Shown here: piece by piece, positions 41,781 through 51,811 of the stretch
Position numbering within the stretch: the first letter of the stretch is position 1
Layout: each line of letters starts with the position of its first letter
Assembly (NCBI GenBank): GCA_014529385.2
Contig: CM043966.1
Location: forward strand, 105,037,087 to 105,101,086
Direction of reading: 5' to 3'
Origin: Adiantum capillus-veneris
Taxonomy: Eukaryota; Streptophyta; Polypodiopsida; Polypodiales; Pteridaceae
Length of the DNA stretch: 64,000 bases
The notes under the pieces: generated by a model
The model's database searches: none
What the model saw: the letters and a program-made list of their open reading frames with translations, nothing else
What the model was told of the DNA's origin: nothing
Program-made: the position numbers and the translations under genes

Positions 41781-44090
41781 AAGTGAGATACTGGTACCGA
41801 TCTACATGGCTTCCTTGTAGACTGTCAACAATTCGGGATAATCTTTGAAAAACTCTTCATCGACCCACACTACCTCGTGGGTTTCTCGATCCTTGACCTT
41901 CAAAAAGTATTGTCTGACTTGCTTCTTTGAACCATGGCGAAACCGATGCAACAACACTTGCTCTAGCTCCATGACTTCAACTTCATCGATGATCTCGGGC
42001 TCTTCTTCTCCGGAAATGTCCTTCGGAGGTGTTTCCTAAAACACTTTCAACCAAGAAACATGAAAAGTGTTGTGCATTGACCGTGAGTTAGGAAATTGCA
42101 ATTTCATTGAAACCTCATTTATCTTTTTAATGACAGGAAATGGACCATACATTTTGAAAGACAACTTAGGACATTTATTTCCAACTTGCTTCAGGCGTTG
42201 CTTCATGATTCTTAAATAAACATCGAAACATCCTGACGACCCTTATTAGCCTATCGTGAGTAAGACTCTTGAGCCTTGCTTAAGCGAAGCTTCATACTCT
42301 CAAAAATCTCATCCAATGACTGACTTTCAGCATTGGCATCAGACATTTGATTGCCCGAGCGAATCAAAAGTGACTAGAATGGATGGCCAAAAGCTGCCTC
42401 ATATGGAGTTCGACCATTGGCAGAGGAAAAAGAGTCATTCAAAATAGCCTGAACCAATGGGAGATAGAGGTCCAATGGGACTCCTGATCATGCACATAAG
42501 ACTTCAAAACATCAAAATCCAACTGATTGTAAATCTCTGTCTGACCATCTAACTATGAATGAAAAGCCGATGAAATATTCAACTTAGTGCGAAAATTTTC
42601 AGAAGTGCACGCCAAAAATTGGACGTGAACTTAACATCCCTATCTAAAACAATCGACTTTGGTAGAGGGGGTACCAATGCTTTATGAACAACCGTGCTAC
42701 ATCTTGTGCGGTGACTGTGGCCTTACAAGGAATCAACATGCAAATCTTGCTGAAATGATCAACAATTGTCAAACATTGAGTGTTTCTTGAATGCAAACTA
42801 GGTGGAAGGTTAGTCACAAATTCCATGAAAATATCGTAAAAAGGTCCATCGGGAATAGGCAGCACAAGCAAGAGGTCTTGCTGCTTACCCCGAGGAGCTT
42901 TTACCTTTTGACAAATATTGCACTGTGTGACATAACGAAACACAACCTTTCATATTTTACGCCAATAAAAGAATCTTTCTATTTTTCCAAGCGGTTCATT
43001 TCCCTGTGCCCACTGTGAGAGAGTCATGTGCATCGTACAATACGGTTGTCCTGAGAGAGGGCAACATACATAGACGGTGACGAAAATATAACAAACCATC
43101 ACGAATGAGATAGTTGTTAGGCCCTTGGATTCTTCATGTTGTCGAAAGACACTCTGAAGAGAAACTGCGGATCTTGACTCATCAGCCAGGATCTATCCTT
43201 TACGACAACGCATCTGCAACAGCGTTAGCTTTTCCAGGCACATACTCAATCAAACCTCCAAATTGCTCAAAAAATTGTGACCACCGTGCTTGGAGATCAC
43301 TCCAATGTGCACCAGGCATAGACTAGACCCCTTGGGAAGCAAGAGCCTGCAACTATTGATTACCAAACTAGGAATCTGCGTACTGGTTCTTCATGCTGTC
43401 GAAAGACACACTCTAAAGAGAAATTGTGGATCTTGACTCAAGAGCCAAGATTTGTCCTCCGCAACTTAACTCATCTGCAACAGGGTTAACTTTTCCAAGC
43501 ACATACTCAATCAAACCTCCAAATTGCTCATAAAATTGTGACCACCGTACTTGGCGATCACTCCAATGTGCACTAGGCATAGACTGGAGCCACTTGAGGG
43601 CTTGGTGATCTATGCGAACTGTGAACTCTCTACCATACAGAAAATGCTTCCAATGCTTGAGAGTGAATGACAGACAAAAGTTCTTTATCATAAACCTGTA
43701 TAGTTCTTTTCTGCACTATTGAGCTTCCGCCTACTGCTGAAGCACAGCGCCTACGATGACATTGCTCGTATCCGTCCATACCTCAAAGGGCAGATACGAG
43801 CAATGTCATCGCAAGAGGCAAGGATAAAACACGGCGCTTCTGTCAGCGCAACCTTGAGAGCTGCGAAAGCCTCAATGATTGCTTCGGGCAAATGCACGCG
43901 CTATCGGCGAGTCTTTACCCCTTTCAAAACATCTGTCATGGGTGCGGCAATGCGTGTAAAATTCTCTATGTGCAAACTATATACTTGACACAAACCAAGA
44001 AAAGAACACACAGCATATGCAGTTTTGGGCAACCCAACCATCAGAATCATCTTCACAGATGCAAACATCCCATGCAAAAGGCCGTCAACT
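41781..44090 (-). pseudogene. Integrase, RNase H and RT fragment of inverted family A copy III
   Basis: Reading on the minus strand from 44090: an RT end with CSFLGLCQVYSLHIENF and VLKGVKTRR. RNase H follows with FCLSFTLKHWKHFLYG and IDHQALKWLQSMPSAHWSDR (43691-43413). Integrase follows with MFRYVTQCNICQKVKAPRGK and a core start FVTNLPPSLHSRNTQCLTIV (42943-42644). The chromodomain-like tail ends near 41790. It is about as similar to copy II as expected for one family. A tandem duplication of about 260 bp (43125-43384 and 43385-43650) repeats the linker between RNase H and integrase. Gag and protease are missing. Many stops and shifts are present. Confidence 0.85.
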
Positions 44091-44111
44091 AAGTGAGAGG
44101 ACTCAGATTCA

Positions 44112-44399
44112 TTGGGCCAGATGGGATGACGGACCGGCAAGCTCTTTACGTTGTGCATCAGATGCTTCCTTGGTTGGGCCAGATGGGATGACGGACCGGC
44201 AAGCTCTTTACATTGTGCATCAGATGCTTCCTTGGTTGGGCCAGAAGTTATCAAAGCAACCTACGGGATTCGTTTTTCATCATGTATCATCATTCAAATT
44301 TCTAACGAGCTGTTGGTCAGATGCTTCCTTGGTTGGGGCACAGGTTATTAAAGCAACCTACGGGATTCGTTTTTCATCATGCATCATCATTCAAATTTC
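44112..44399. repeat. Nested tandem duplications (62-bp unit x2, then ~90-bp unit x2)
   Basis: 44112-44173 and 44174-44235 are a 62-bp tandem pair beginning TTGGGCCAGATGGGATGACG. The block starting GATGCTTCCTTGGTTGGG at 44223 then repeats at 44318, carrying AAAGCAACCTACGGGATTCG in both. Confidence 0.85.
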
Positions 44400-45102
44400 A
44401 ATACAAAATTCATCATTTTTATCTTGAATCGACGGAGTCATTCATGAGCTGCCGTTGCTACCGATCGCTTTCAGATGCAAATTCCTTGCTATGTCATCTT
44501 CGATTTCACCTACAGAACAGGTAAAATTTCAAGCAAATGGTTCACCTCGTTGCAAAAGAGACGATGTCAGCTCCATGCTTCCAAATGCTCTCATATGCAT
44601 ATTCCTCGCTCCTAGTAGTTATCTGCACACAGATAACAAGAGCTTCCAAAAACATTAATTCCACACATACTAAAATTTTCTTCAAAAACCCTAATTTTCC
44701 AAAGTTGTTGGATATAAGATTTGTTCATGTCAATGCGTAGAGCTTGTTGAGAGGATCAACTTTGCCTTCTTTCGCATGTCCAAATTCTCAACCATCGAAG
44801 AGATTTTTAGAAGTCTCTACAACACAGAAAAAGCGTCAAAAAGCATTTTCAGGGCAAAAATGAACTCCTTTTTCTCTTGCAAGTGATCTTGAATTTCTTA
44901 TGGCTTATGCCCTTTAAGACAGAGCGATGAAGAAGGGAGCGCGCCTGATGCGCGATGAAGTAAGGGTGGGAGTGGCTAATAAGTCCGAGGTCGGGACACG
45001 GAGATTGTTTGATCAAAATTCTCTATGAAACTTGGAAGCGCCATCTTGTTCTGTCTGCTCTTTGGTAGGACCGATATGCTTTGAGAAAAGCACACGCCTG
45101 AA
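44400..45102 (-). other. Leader region of family C element, no gene recognised
   Basis: On the minus strand this follows the PBS of family C and contains no long frame. Short plus-strand frames at 44455-44740 look like chance. The boundary with copy III was not fixed. Confidence 0.45.
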
Positions 45103-45114
45103 GCTCTGATACCA
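45103..45114 (-). promoter_or_regulatory. Primer-binding site of family C (minus strand)
   Basis: GCTCTGATACCA on the plus strand is the exact reverse complement of TGGTATCAGAGC, one base inside the LTR end. It shows that the family C LTR here is a 5' LTR in minus orientation. Confidence 0.8.
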
Positions 45115-45115
45115 C

Positions 45116-45443
45116 TGTTACAGACTTAGGCACCCCAAGTCGAAAATCGGACACGACACAGGAGAGAATCGCTGAAAATACTTCGCAACTTTAAAATTTG
45201 AGTTGCCACGGCCCGACGTAGTTCCGTGCCCAGAGATATTGGCCCCAAAATCTGACGCCCCTTTCGGTATTTATTTTTATATTAATGCTTGAGCAAAGTA
45301 CAACACCCACGGGATCTCTGCACTCAGACTCTGCATCCAGATGCTCTACAAAGTGAGGCCCCAAGGGTCTATTTATTCTTACAAGGGATGCCCCAAAAGC
45401 AGAGCTCCAAAAGCAGTTAAACTCAAAAGCAATTTGTCCCAAA
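45116..45443 (-). repeat. 5' LTR of family C, 3' portion only
   Basis: Matches the right-hand part of the solo LTR at 2341-2968, read on the minus strand (ACCGAAAGGGGCG, TTGGGGCCAATATCTCTG). It breaks off at 45443, where a plus-strand pol starts, so the upstream half of the LTR is lost. Confidence 0.75.
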
Positions 45444-47620
45444 AGCTAGTACACCACCGAACCAGCCACCTCGAGTTAGAGGAGCCCAAAATGAAGAAAT
45501 AATGAACCAGGTAAAAGAACTTCTTGAGAAGGGTCTCATCCAGCCTAGTACTTCACCATTCTGTTCGCTTGTGTTGCTGGTTTTAAAGAAAGATGAATCT
45601 TGGAGAATGTGCATTGACTATAGAGCTCTCAATAAAATCACCATCAAAAACAGATTCCTTATTCCGAGGATCGATGATATACTAGACAGACTTCAAGGTT
45701 CTACTTGGTTTAGTAGAATTGATCTGAAGAGTGGTTATCATCAGACCCGAATTGCTCCCAAGGATGTCTACAGGACAGCTTTCAGACGACTTTTGGTTTG
45801 TACGAGTATTTGGTTATGCCTTTTGGTCTCACGAATGCTCCGCCTACATTCAATCGCATGATGGATAGAATTTTCAGAGAATACCAATCATTTGTGGGCA
45901 CCTTTTTCGATGACATCATCGTCTTTCCCAAGAGTAAGGCAAAGCACAAACACCACCTGTTTACAGGTTTTCCAAGCATTGCGGCAACATAGATTGGTAG
46001 TAAACGCGAAAAAGAGCGAGTTTTTCTTGCCAGAGATACGCGTTTTGGGACACATCGTCTCAACGGAAGGTGTCAAGATGGACCCGGCCAAAGTTGAGAT
46101 CATTCTTGATTGGCCCGATTTGAAGAATGTTCATAGAGTTCAAAGCTTCTTGGGTTTGTGTTCATATTATCGACGGTTCATTCGAAAATTTGCAGAGAGA
46201 GCTTCTCCATTGCATGTGGTGACTTAGAAAGAGGTTCCTTTTACATGGGAACGTCAGAGATTGCAGCCTTTCAAACTCTCAAGGAAAAGTTGACAAAGGG
46301 ACCAGTGTTGGCTTTGCAACACTTGCAAAAGCCCTTTGAGTTTTACTGTCATGCGTGGTCACAGTTTGGGGCAGTCTTGATACGCGAAGACCACGTCATA
46401 GCTTACAAGAGCAGGATGTTTTCACGTCCTGAACGGGTTGCAGAGATATATGAGAAAGAGCTTTTAGCAATTATCCATGCTCTTACACAGTGGCGACATT
46501 TTCTACTAGGAGCTGATTTTATTGTGTTCACCGATCATCAGAGTTTACGCTACTTATTATCTCAGTGGCAGCTTTTGGAAAAGCAGATGAGTTGGGCTAA
46601 CATTCTGTCACAATTTCCACGGACAGAAGAATTTAGTGGCGAATGTGTTGTCTCGCAAGCCCTTGGTTTTGGCTATTTTCGCAATTCATCATAGAACCTT
46701 CGAGGATATGGTAGATCAGTACGCCACCGATCCTGATTTTTTAGACATCTTTCATCGGCTGCAAAGTGGGGAGACAATTGCGGGCTATTCCATAGGGGAC
46801 GGTTATCTAATGCGGAAAATGATGTGTTACACAGCCTTTGAGGGAAAATGTTTTGACAGAGTGCCATTGTCCACCCTTTTCGGGCCACCACGTCACAGAT
46901 ACCACCATGAAAGGTGTTGAGCATTACTTCTATTGGCCGAGGATCAAAAAAGGATGTGGACGAGTTTGTTCGCAGTTGCTTAGTATGCCAAAAGGTCAAG
47001 TTTGACAGCCATAAGCCACCAAGTCTCCTACAGCCTCTACCTATACCCTCATGTCACTGAAAAAGCATCGCTATGGATTTTATTTTGGATCTTCCGAAGA
47101 CCCAGAGTGGGCATAATGGCCTTTAGACAGTCATCAACACATTTACTAAGCAGGCTCACTTCATTCCAATAAAGAAGACAATTAAGCCCGATCATTTGGC
47201 GAAACTGTTTGTCTCACAGATTTTTCGATTACATGATATGCATGAGTCCATTGTTTTAGACAGAGATCCCCAATTCACTAGTTTGTTTTGGAGGGTAATC
47301 TGGAGGAACATTGGCATGCGGTTGCAATTCTCATCCTCGTTCCACCCACAGACAACGAATTCAAAGGTTTTAGATTTGTTGAAGTCTTATATTTCAAATC
47401 AGAAGACTCAAACGGGAAAAGTATTTGCCCTTGGTGGAGTTTGCCTACAACAACACAGTTCATTCGTCCACGGGGAAAACACCATTTAAGGTAATCGAGG
47501 GTGCTAAGAAGACTCCACCATTTCTAAGCACCAAAGATAAGATTTTTGAGGCTGATCAGTACACTCCAGATCTGAACACTGCTTTTGCCAAGGTGCGTGA
47601 GGCTCTTGAGAAGTCCCAAG
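45444..47620 (+). pseudogene. Chromovirus pol (B-like), first part, degraded
   Basis: RT begins QVKELLEKGLIQPSTSPFCS and follows with WRMCIDYRALNKITIKNRF, IDLKSGYHQTRI, a frameshift near 45786, FGLTNAPPTFNRMMD and FFDDIIVFPKSK. RNase H has CHAWSQFGAVLIRED and YEKELLAIIHALTQW. Integrase has the finger ending SCLVCQKVKFD, MDFILDLPKT, LDRDPQFTSLFW and VIEGAKKTPPFL. The frame changes at least five times and stops are frequent. The order and motifs match element B closely, so it belongs to the same chromovirus group. At CCAAG (47616-47620) it is cut by element D and resumes at 63163. Confidence 0.88.
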
Positions 47621-48105
47621 TGTAGACGGCTGGATAGTTCATTATGTGGGAACGTCTTCTTAGAAGATGGGCAGCGAATTACTTAGTAATTACTATGGTA
47701 ATTACTACAGTAAACCCGAAGTGTATAAATAGGGCCCATTACATTGTAATCGGGTTGGCAGTTATTATCATTTGGGTTAGCGCCTTAGCTATACTTGTAC
47801 TTGAGAATCATTGGCAGTATTGGCGGCTATACTTTCTCTCTGTAAATCATATTCGCTGTAATCTTGATCTGTAATCCCAATCATGGCATATATTTCAGTT
47901 ATACTTACTTCTCGTCCAATCTTCTGAATCTGAATCTGAATCTGAACCTTATTTCCAATACATAAGTCTGATTCTTATTTCAGTATCCACATTCCAGTCT
48001 AGTCTCTGATTCCTGTTCAGTCTGCTGTCTGAAATCTTCCCATACTAGTAGCTAAAATCTTCCAACACTGGAATTAACTGTCTCAAGAGATCGGCTCCAA
48101 TTCCA
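47621..48105 (+). repeat. 5' LTR of element D
   Basis: TGTAGACGGCTGG to CTCCAATTCCA. It includes a TATAAATA box (47724-47731), palindromic AGTAATTACT and GTAATTAC runs just upstream, and GAATCT iterations near 47926. Confidence 0.9.
47724..47731 (+). promoter_or_regulatory. TATA box of element D 5' LTR
   Basis: TATAAATA sits about 100 bp into the LTR; the same box is kept in the 3' LTR (62781-62788). Confidence 0.65.
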
Positions 48106-48123
48106 TTTTGGCGATCAGGGTGG
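48106..48123 (+). promoter_or_regulatory. Primer-binding site of element D
   Basis: TTTTGGCGATCAGGGTGG follows the LTR. TGGCG near the start resembles the TGGCGCC-type PBS of Tat/Athila elements, but the tRNA was not identified. Confidence 0.5.
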
Positions 48124-48179
48124 CTCGAGCTGAAGCTCGTTGACTGAAAGACTCTTCTCCCAGTTTGAAGTTTTCAGCA

Positions 48180-50336
48180 ATGGCACCAAAATCCAATCGT
48201 GACCGGAAATCTACCATTCGTGTGGACCCCATTCCTGAGGAGTCAGGAAGAGAGTCTGACCCCAAGCAAGAGAAGATGACTGACATTGAGGCTCAGGAAG
48301 AGCATAGTCACGTTGATGAGGCGCAGGACTCACAGCACTCCAATCATTCTCGACACCGACGAGCAGAACGGGAAGCACGGAAGGCAAAGAGTTTCAAGAG
48401 TTCTCAGTCTCGGCAGAGAGATGAGGATACCAAGGGCAGTAAGGGAAGTCACCGTACTTCTAGTAGACAAACCAGAGAAGACACTGACACTGAGACAGAG
48501 ACAGAGATTGATTGGGATGCTGACACTGACAATTGCGAGAAGGCTCCCAAGCGTCATTCTGAATCCAAGAAGAGAAGTGGCAGAATCAGTAGTAATCGAA
48601 ATGATTACACAGCTTCCCTCAAGATTTCCTTTCCAATATTCAAAGGCAGGAAAAAGGACGATCCAGATGTTCACATACAAGCTTTCGAGCAGTATGCTGA
48701 ACTAAAAAACATCGATGAAGATGATTGGGGGGAATATTTTCCACAAACCTTGAAGGAAGCAGCGAGGAAATGGTATTACCATTACCCTGCATGCCAGCTG
48801 AGATCATATGACAAATTGCTTAAGGCCTTCAGGTTGGAATATTCTGACAATAGAGGGGACGAAGATATTCTCTGTGAATTAGATAAGATCAAACAGAGGA
48901 ATTTGTCAGTCCGCAGCTATGTGGAAAAGATAAAAGAGCTAACCAAGCAGTTGCAAGAACCGCCATCTGAGAAGAGATTAAGGGCATGGTTCTTGAATGG
49001 GTTCAGAAGCAAGAAGCTTAGGGAGTAGGAGGTACCATCTCCTACAAAAAAATTCAATGATCTGGTCCAAAGGGCATTAAAACTGGAACAGCATGCTAAG
49101 AAGGAAAAGAGCCACAAGAAGCTAAGGACCAATAGCAGTAGCTCTACTACTGAAACTTCTGATTCCAATGAAATGTCCAGTAGTTCCGAGAGCAGCTCCA
49201 ATGAACGAGCAAAGGAGAAATCAAAGAAGAGATCATGGACCAAGAAAATTGAAGAGATGGCTAGGCAAATTGCAGAAATTAGCCACACAAGACAGCCAGT
49301 CCGAAAGATGGAGACTTGGTGTTCAAGATGCAAATCCAAGGACCATATCTCCACTGAATGTCCACAATGTACCTACTGCAAGGCCTTTGGTCACCTATGG
49401 AATAATTGTGGCATCAGAATTTACCACTTTAAGAAAGAAAAGAATCTGTCAATGGTTGCCTGCACTGAACCAGTGAAGGTAGACCCAGTCAAGGTAGCTC
49501 AAGAGGAAAGACCAGGTACCAGTGGTACTGATCAGGGACGTGGCAGATATCAACTAAGAATGGGCAAAGGCAGAGGAAGAGACAACTTCCAAAACAGGAG
49601 CATGAATTGCTATACTTGTGAGAAGTACGGTCATTAGCCCAATGTCCAAATGCACCTGTAACGACTACTATTGAGGCTAAGACACCAGAGCCAGTCCCAA
49701 TCAGGGTAGTTACCAGGAGCAAGGGAGTAGTCATTGAAGAAATCCAAGACATTTCAGAAGTACCAATCAATCCTAACAGCAGCAAGTGGACTCAACAAAG
49801 AGAAGTTTGGAAGGCCAAAGGTAAAGAGAAGGTGGTAGATGAGTGGCAAGAGCAGAGGGAACTAGCAGCTAAAATCACGGAGGATTTAGCTAAGAAGCTG
49901 CCAGAGCAGCCAGAAAGTTCCGAAGCTAGAGTCATTCAGAGGATACCAGCCCAATCGACTGATAAAGATCAGTCAGTACCGGCCATGATCGAGACCATGC
50001 TGGCTGTGGTACATGGACTAGCTGATGAAATGGGAGTGGATGGAAAGAGTGGAAAGCACTGCAAAAGAAGAATGGCAGTGTGAAGATACTAGTTCTTCAA
50101 GCTCTGACAATCAGTCTGACCAAGAGAGAGAAGAAATTCAGGTGAAAATTTGTGATAGAATCCAGAAGCTGACTGTAGAGCTGGAGGATATAAGAAAAAC
50201 CTTGCCTGAAGTGGCCAACTTTATCAGACAGCGCAGGAAAGTTGAGGCAGAGGCCAGAACAGTGGACCTGACGACTGTCCGCGATGATGAAGTTCCACTT
50301 ATTCAGGTAGACTACAAGGTCAGGAAGCACTAGGAA
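48180..50336 (+). pseudogene. Gag of element D, degraded
   Basis: Starts MAPKSNRDRKSTIRVDPIPE at 48180, the ATG just after the LTR leader. An acidic and serine-rich N-terminal part (residues 20-130) precedes a capsid (about 140-285) with YTASLKISFPIFKGRKKDDP and LKEAARKWYYHY, a PF03732-like pattern. A TAG at 49026 interrupts it. After a coiled, serine-rich linker come CSRCKSKDHISTEC and CTYCKAFGHLWNNC, two CX2CX4HX4C knuckles, and a third starting CYTCEKYGH before a stop at 49635. Frames then alternate to 50336, encoding a charged helical region (ELEDIRKTLPEVANFIRQRR). Three consecutive knuckles are unusual for plant gypsy gag. Confidence 0.82.
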
Positions 50337-50980
50337 CCTCTCTCAAGCGTTATCCTGGATGGAGAGGCAGGAGTCAACATAATGGGAGCCCATCTTCAGC
50401 AAAGAATGGGTATCACTAATATGAAACCAGCATCATTCAAAGTAAGAATGACAGATCATAGAGTCATACAAGCGACGGGTATGATTGAAAACATGCAGAT
50501 AAGAGTTGGGAGGGAGAAATTCAAAACCAGTTTCCTAGTCCTGGATGTGCAGGGAGCATATGGAATGCTACTAGGGCACCCATGGTTGAGAACAGCACAT
50601 GTTATTCATGACTATGCAAACCAAACTTTGACCATAGAAGGGATCAGTGACAGAATCCAAATCCAAACCAACAATACCAGGAGCTGAAAAAAGGAACTGA
50701 GGCCGAAGGAGTTGTGTCAGAAGTACAGAGCCAAGAAGATCGAGCGAATGCTAGCGGCTATGAACATATTCCCTTTGGCAAAAATCGACTTGAATGCAGT
50801 CTTGCTGAACAAAGAGCATGCTAACAAGCAGAAGAGACAATTCCCTGATCAGTTTACCGAAGTCAATACAGAGGAAAGAACAGTTCAGCTAACTGAAAGG
50901 ATGGTGGAACCAGCTGATACTAGTATAGTAGAGGAACCAGTATGTTCTGAAGAGTACCCACTAGATCAGAATAATGATTA
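50337..50980 (+). pseudogene. Protease and PR-RT linker of element D
   Basis: The protease active-site region reads SVILDGEAGVNIMGAHLQQR, with DGE where DTG or DSG would be expected. It is followed by LVLDVQGAYGMLLGHPWLR, the second conserved flap-like block with a LLGHPWL motif. Frame ends at 50685. A charged linker (ANKQKRQFPDQFTEVNTEER) runs to a stop at 50979. This would cleave the polyprotein. Foreign sequence begins beyond, and RT only resumes at 57462. Confidence 0.7.
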
Positions 50981-51025
50981 AGAAATGAATGGACCATCCT
51001 GGGATTACAAATCTCACAAAGGAGT

Positions 51026-51440
51026 GTGTGCCTCAGGTCGGCGTCATTGATTGGGGAGTTGTGCTATGAGTGGGCATTGAGAAGTGAGCAACCACTCATT
51101 ACAAACTTGACGGAGCACAAGCTATGCCCATCGAGGGCCCTTGAGTTTTTCAATCCAAAATTTGCTTGTCCATATACAAAAGCAAGTGATACATATGCAG
51201 TGGCTTTTTGCATTGAGAAATTATGTGATTGGTGCAAATATTTTTCAGATCATTACAATGTTCCTTGGCAAAAGTGGAGGCAAGTAGACATAGGCATGAT
51301 TGTCGATCTAGTGCACAAAAACTATTTAAAGGCACCACCCAAGAAAATGAAGACTATGTAGAATATGAGTGAGCATTTTGATATGTTGGAGCTCAACTTA
51401 GATGTGTGTCTACGGCTGCTAAGTGAGATAATGTCTAGAG
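51026..51440 (+). pseudogene. Unrecognised fragment, weakly protein-kinase-like
   Basis: Two in-frame segments, joined by a TAG at 51359-51361. The stretch PYTKASDTYAVAFCIEKLCDW resembles the DVYAFG region of kinase subdomain IX. It is followed by VDIGMIVDLVHKNYLKAPPK and FDMLELNLDVCLRLLSEI, with the look of a kinase C-lobe tail. Splice sites and N-lobe motifs were not seen. It may be a host fragment carried in the insert within element D, or part of an unknown mobile element. Cysteine-rich composition differs from gag on its left. Confidence 0.3.
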
Positions 51441-51559
51441 GGGGCGGTTACGGAGAGAGGCTTTTTTTTTCATCCCACCACCACTACTGTCCATTGCCGC
51501 CCCTTAGCACCCATCACCACCACCACTACCAGCCTATCCAACAATTGGTTGTTGGTGGT

Positions 51560-51747
51560 TCTAGCTTGCTACCACCATGTGCTGCCCCTACTCCTTCCCC
51601 CACAGTCCATTCTCGCCTCTCCCTCTAGTAGAGTAGCCCCCCCCCCCCCCCCCCCCCCCCTCCCTCCCTTAATCTCTCTCTCTCTCTCTCAAGCCCCTCC
51701 CCTCCCCAAACTCTCTCTCTGTCCCCCTTTGTTTCTCTCCCCATCTC

Positions 51748-51806
<59 letters not shown>
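51560..51806 (+). repeat. CT-rich minisatellite with poly-C and (CT)n, left copy
   Basis: Contains CCCCTACTCC, CCATTCTCGCCTCTCCCTCTAG, poly-C (51637-51660), then AAGCCCCTCCCCTCCCCAAAC and a (CT)n tract ending at 51806. The same order returns at 54240-54475 on the other side of the LINE. Confidence 0.8.
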
Positions 51807-51811
51807 AACAC

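Larger units (their letters stand above)
33059..44090 (-). mobile_element. Inverted family A element (copy III), truncated, with a LINE in its 3' LTR
   Basis: On the minus strand pol runs 44090 to 41767, followed by a polypurine tract (reverse complement at 41767-41780) and the 3' LTR starting at 41766. The LTR ends at 33059 with the reverse of GCACYTTACA. The LINE at 34539-41348 and an unassigned insert (about 33720-34515) split the LTR. The gag and 5' LTR were not found, so the 5' half is missing. Confidence 0.75.
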
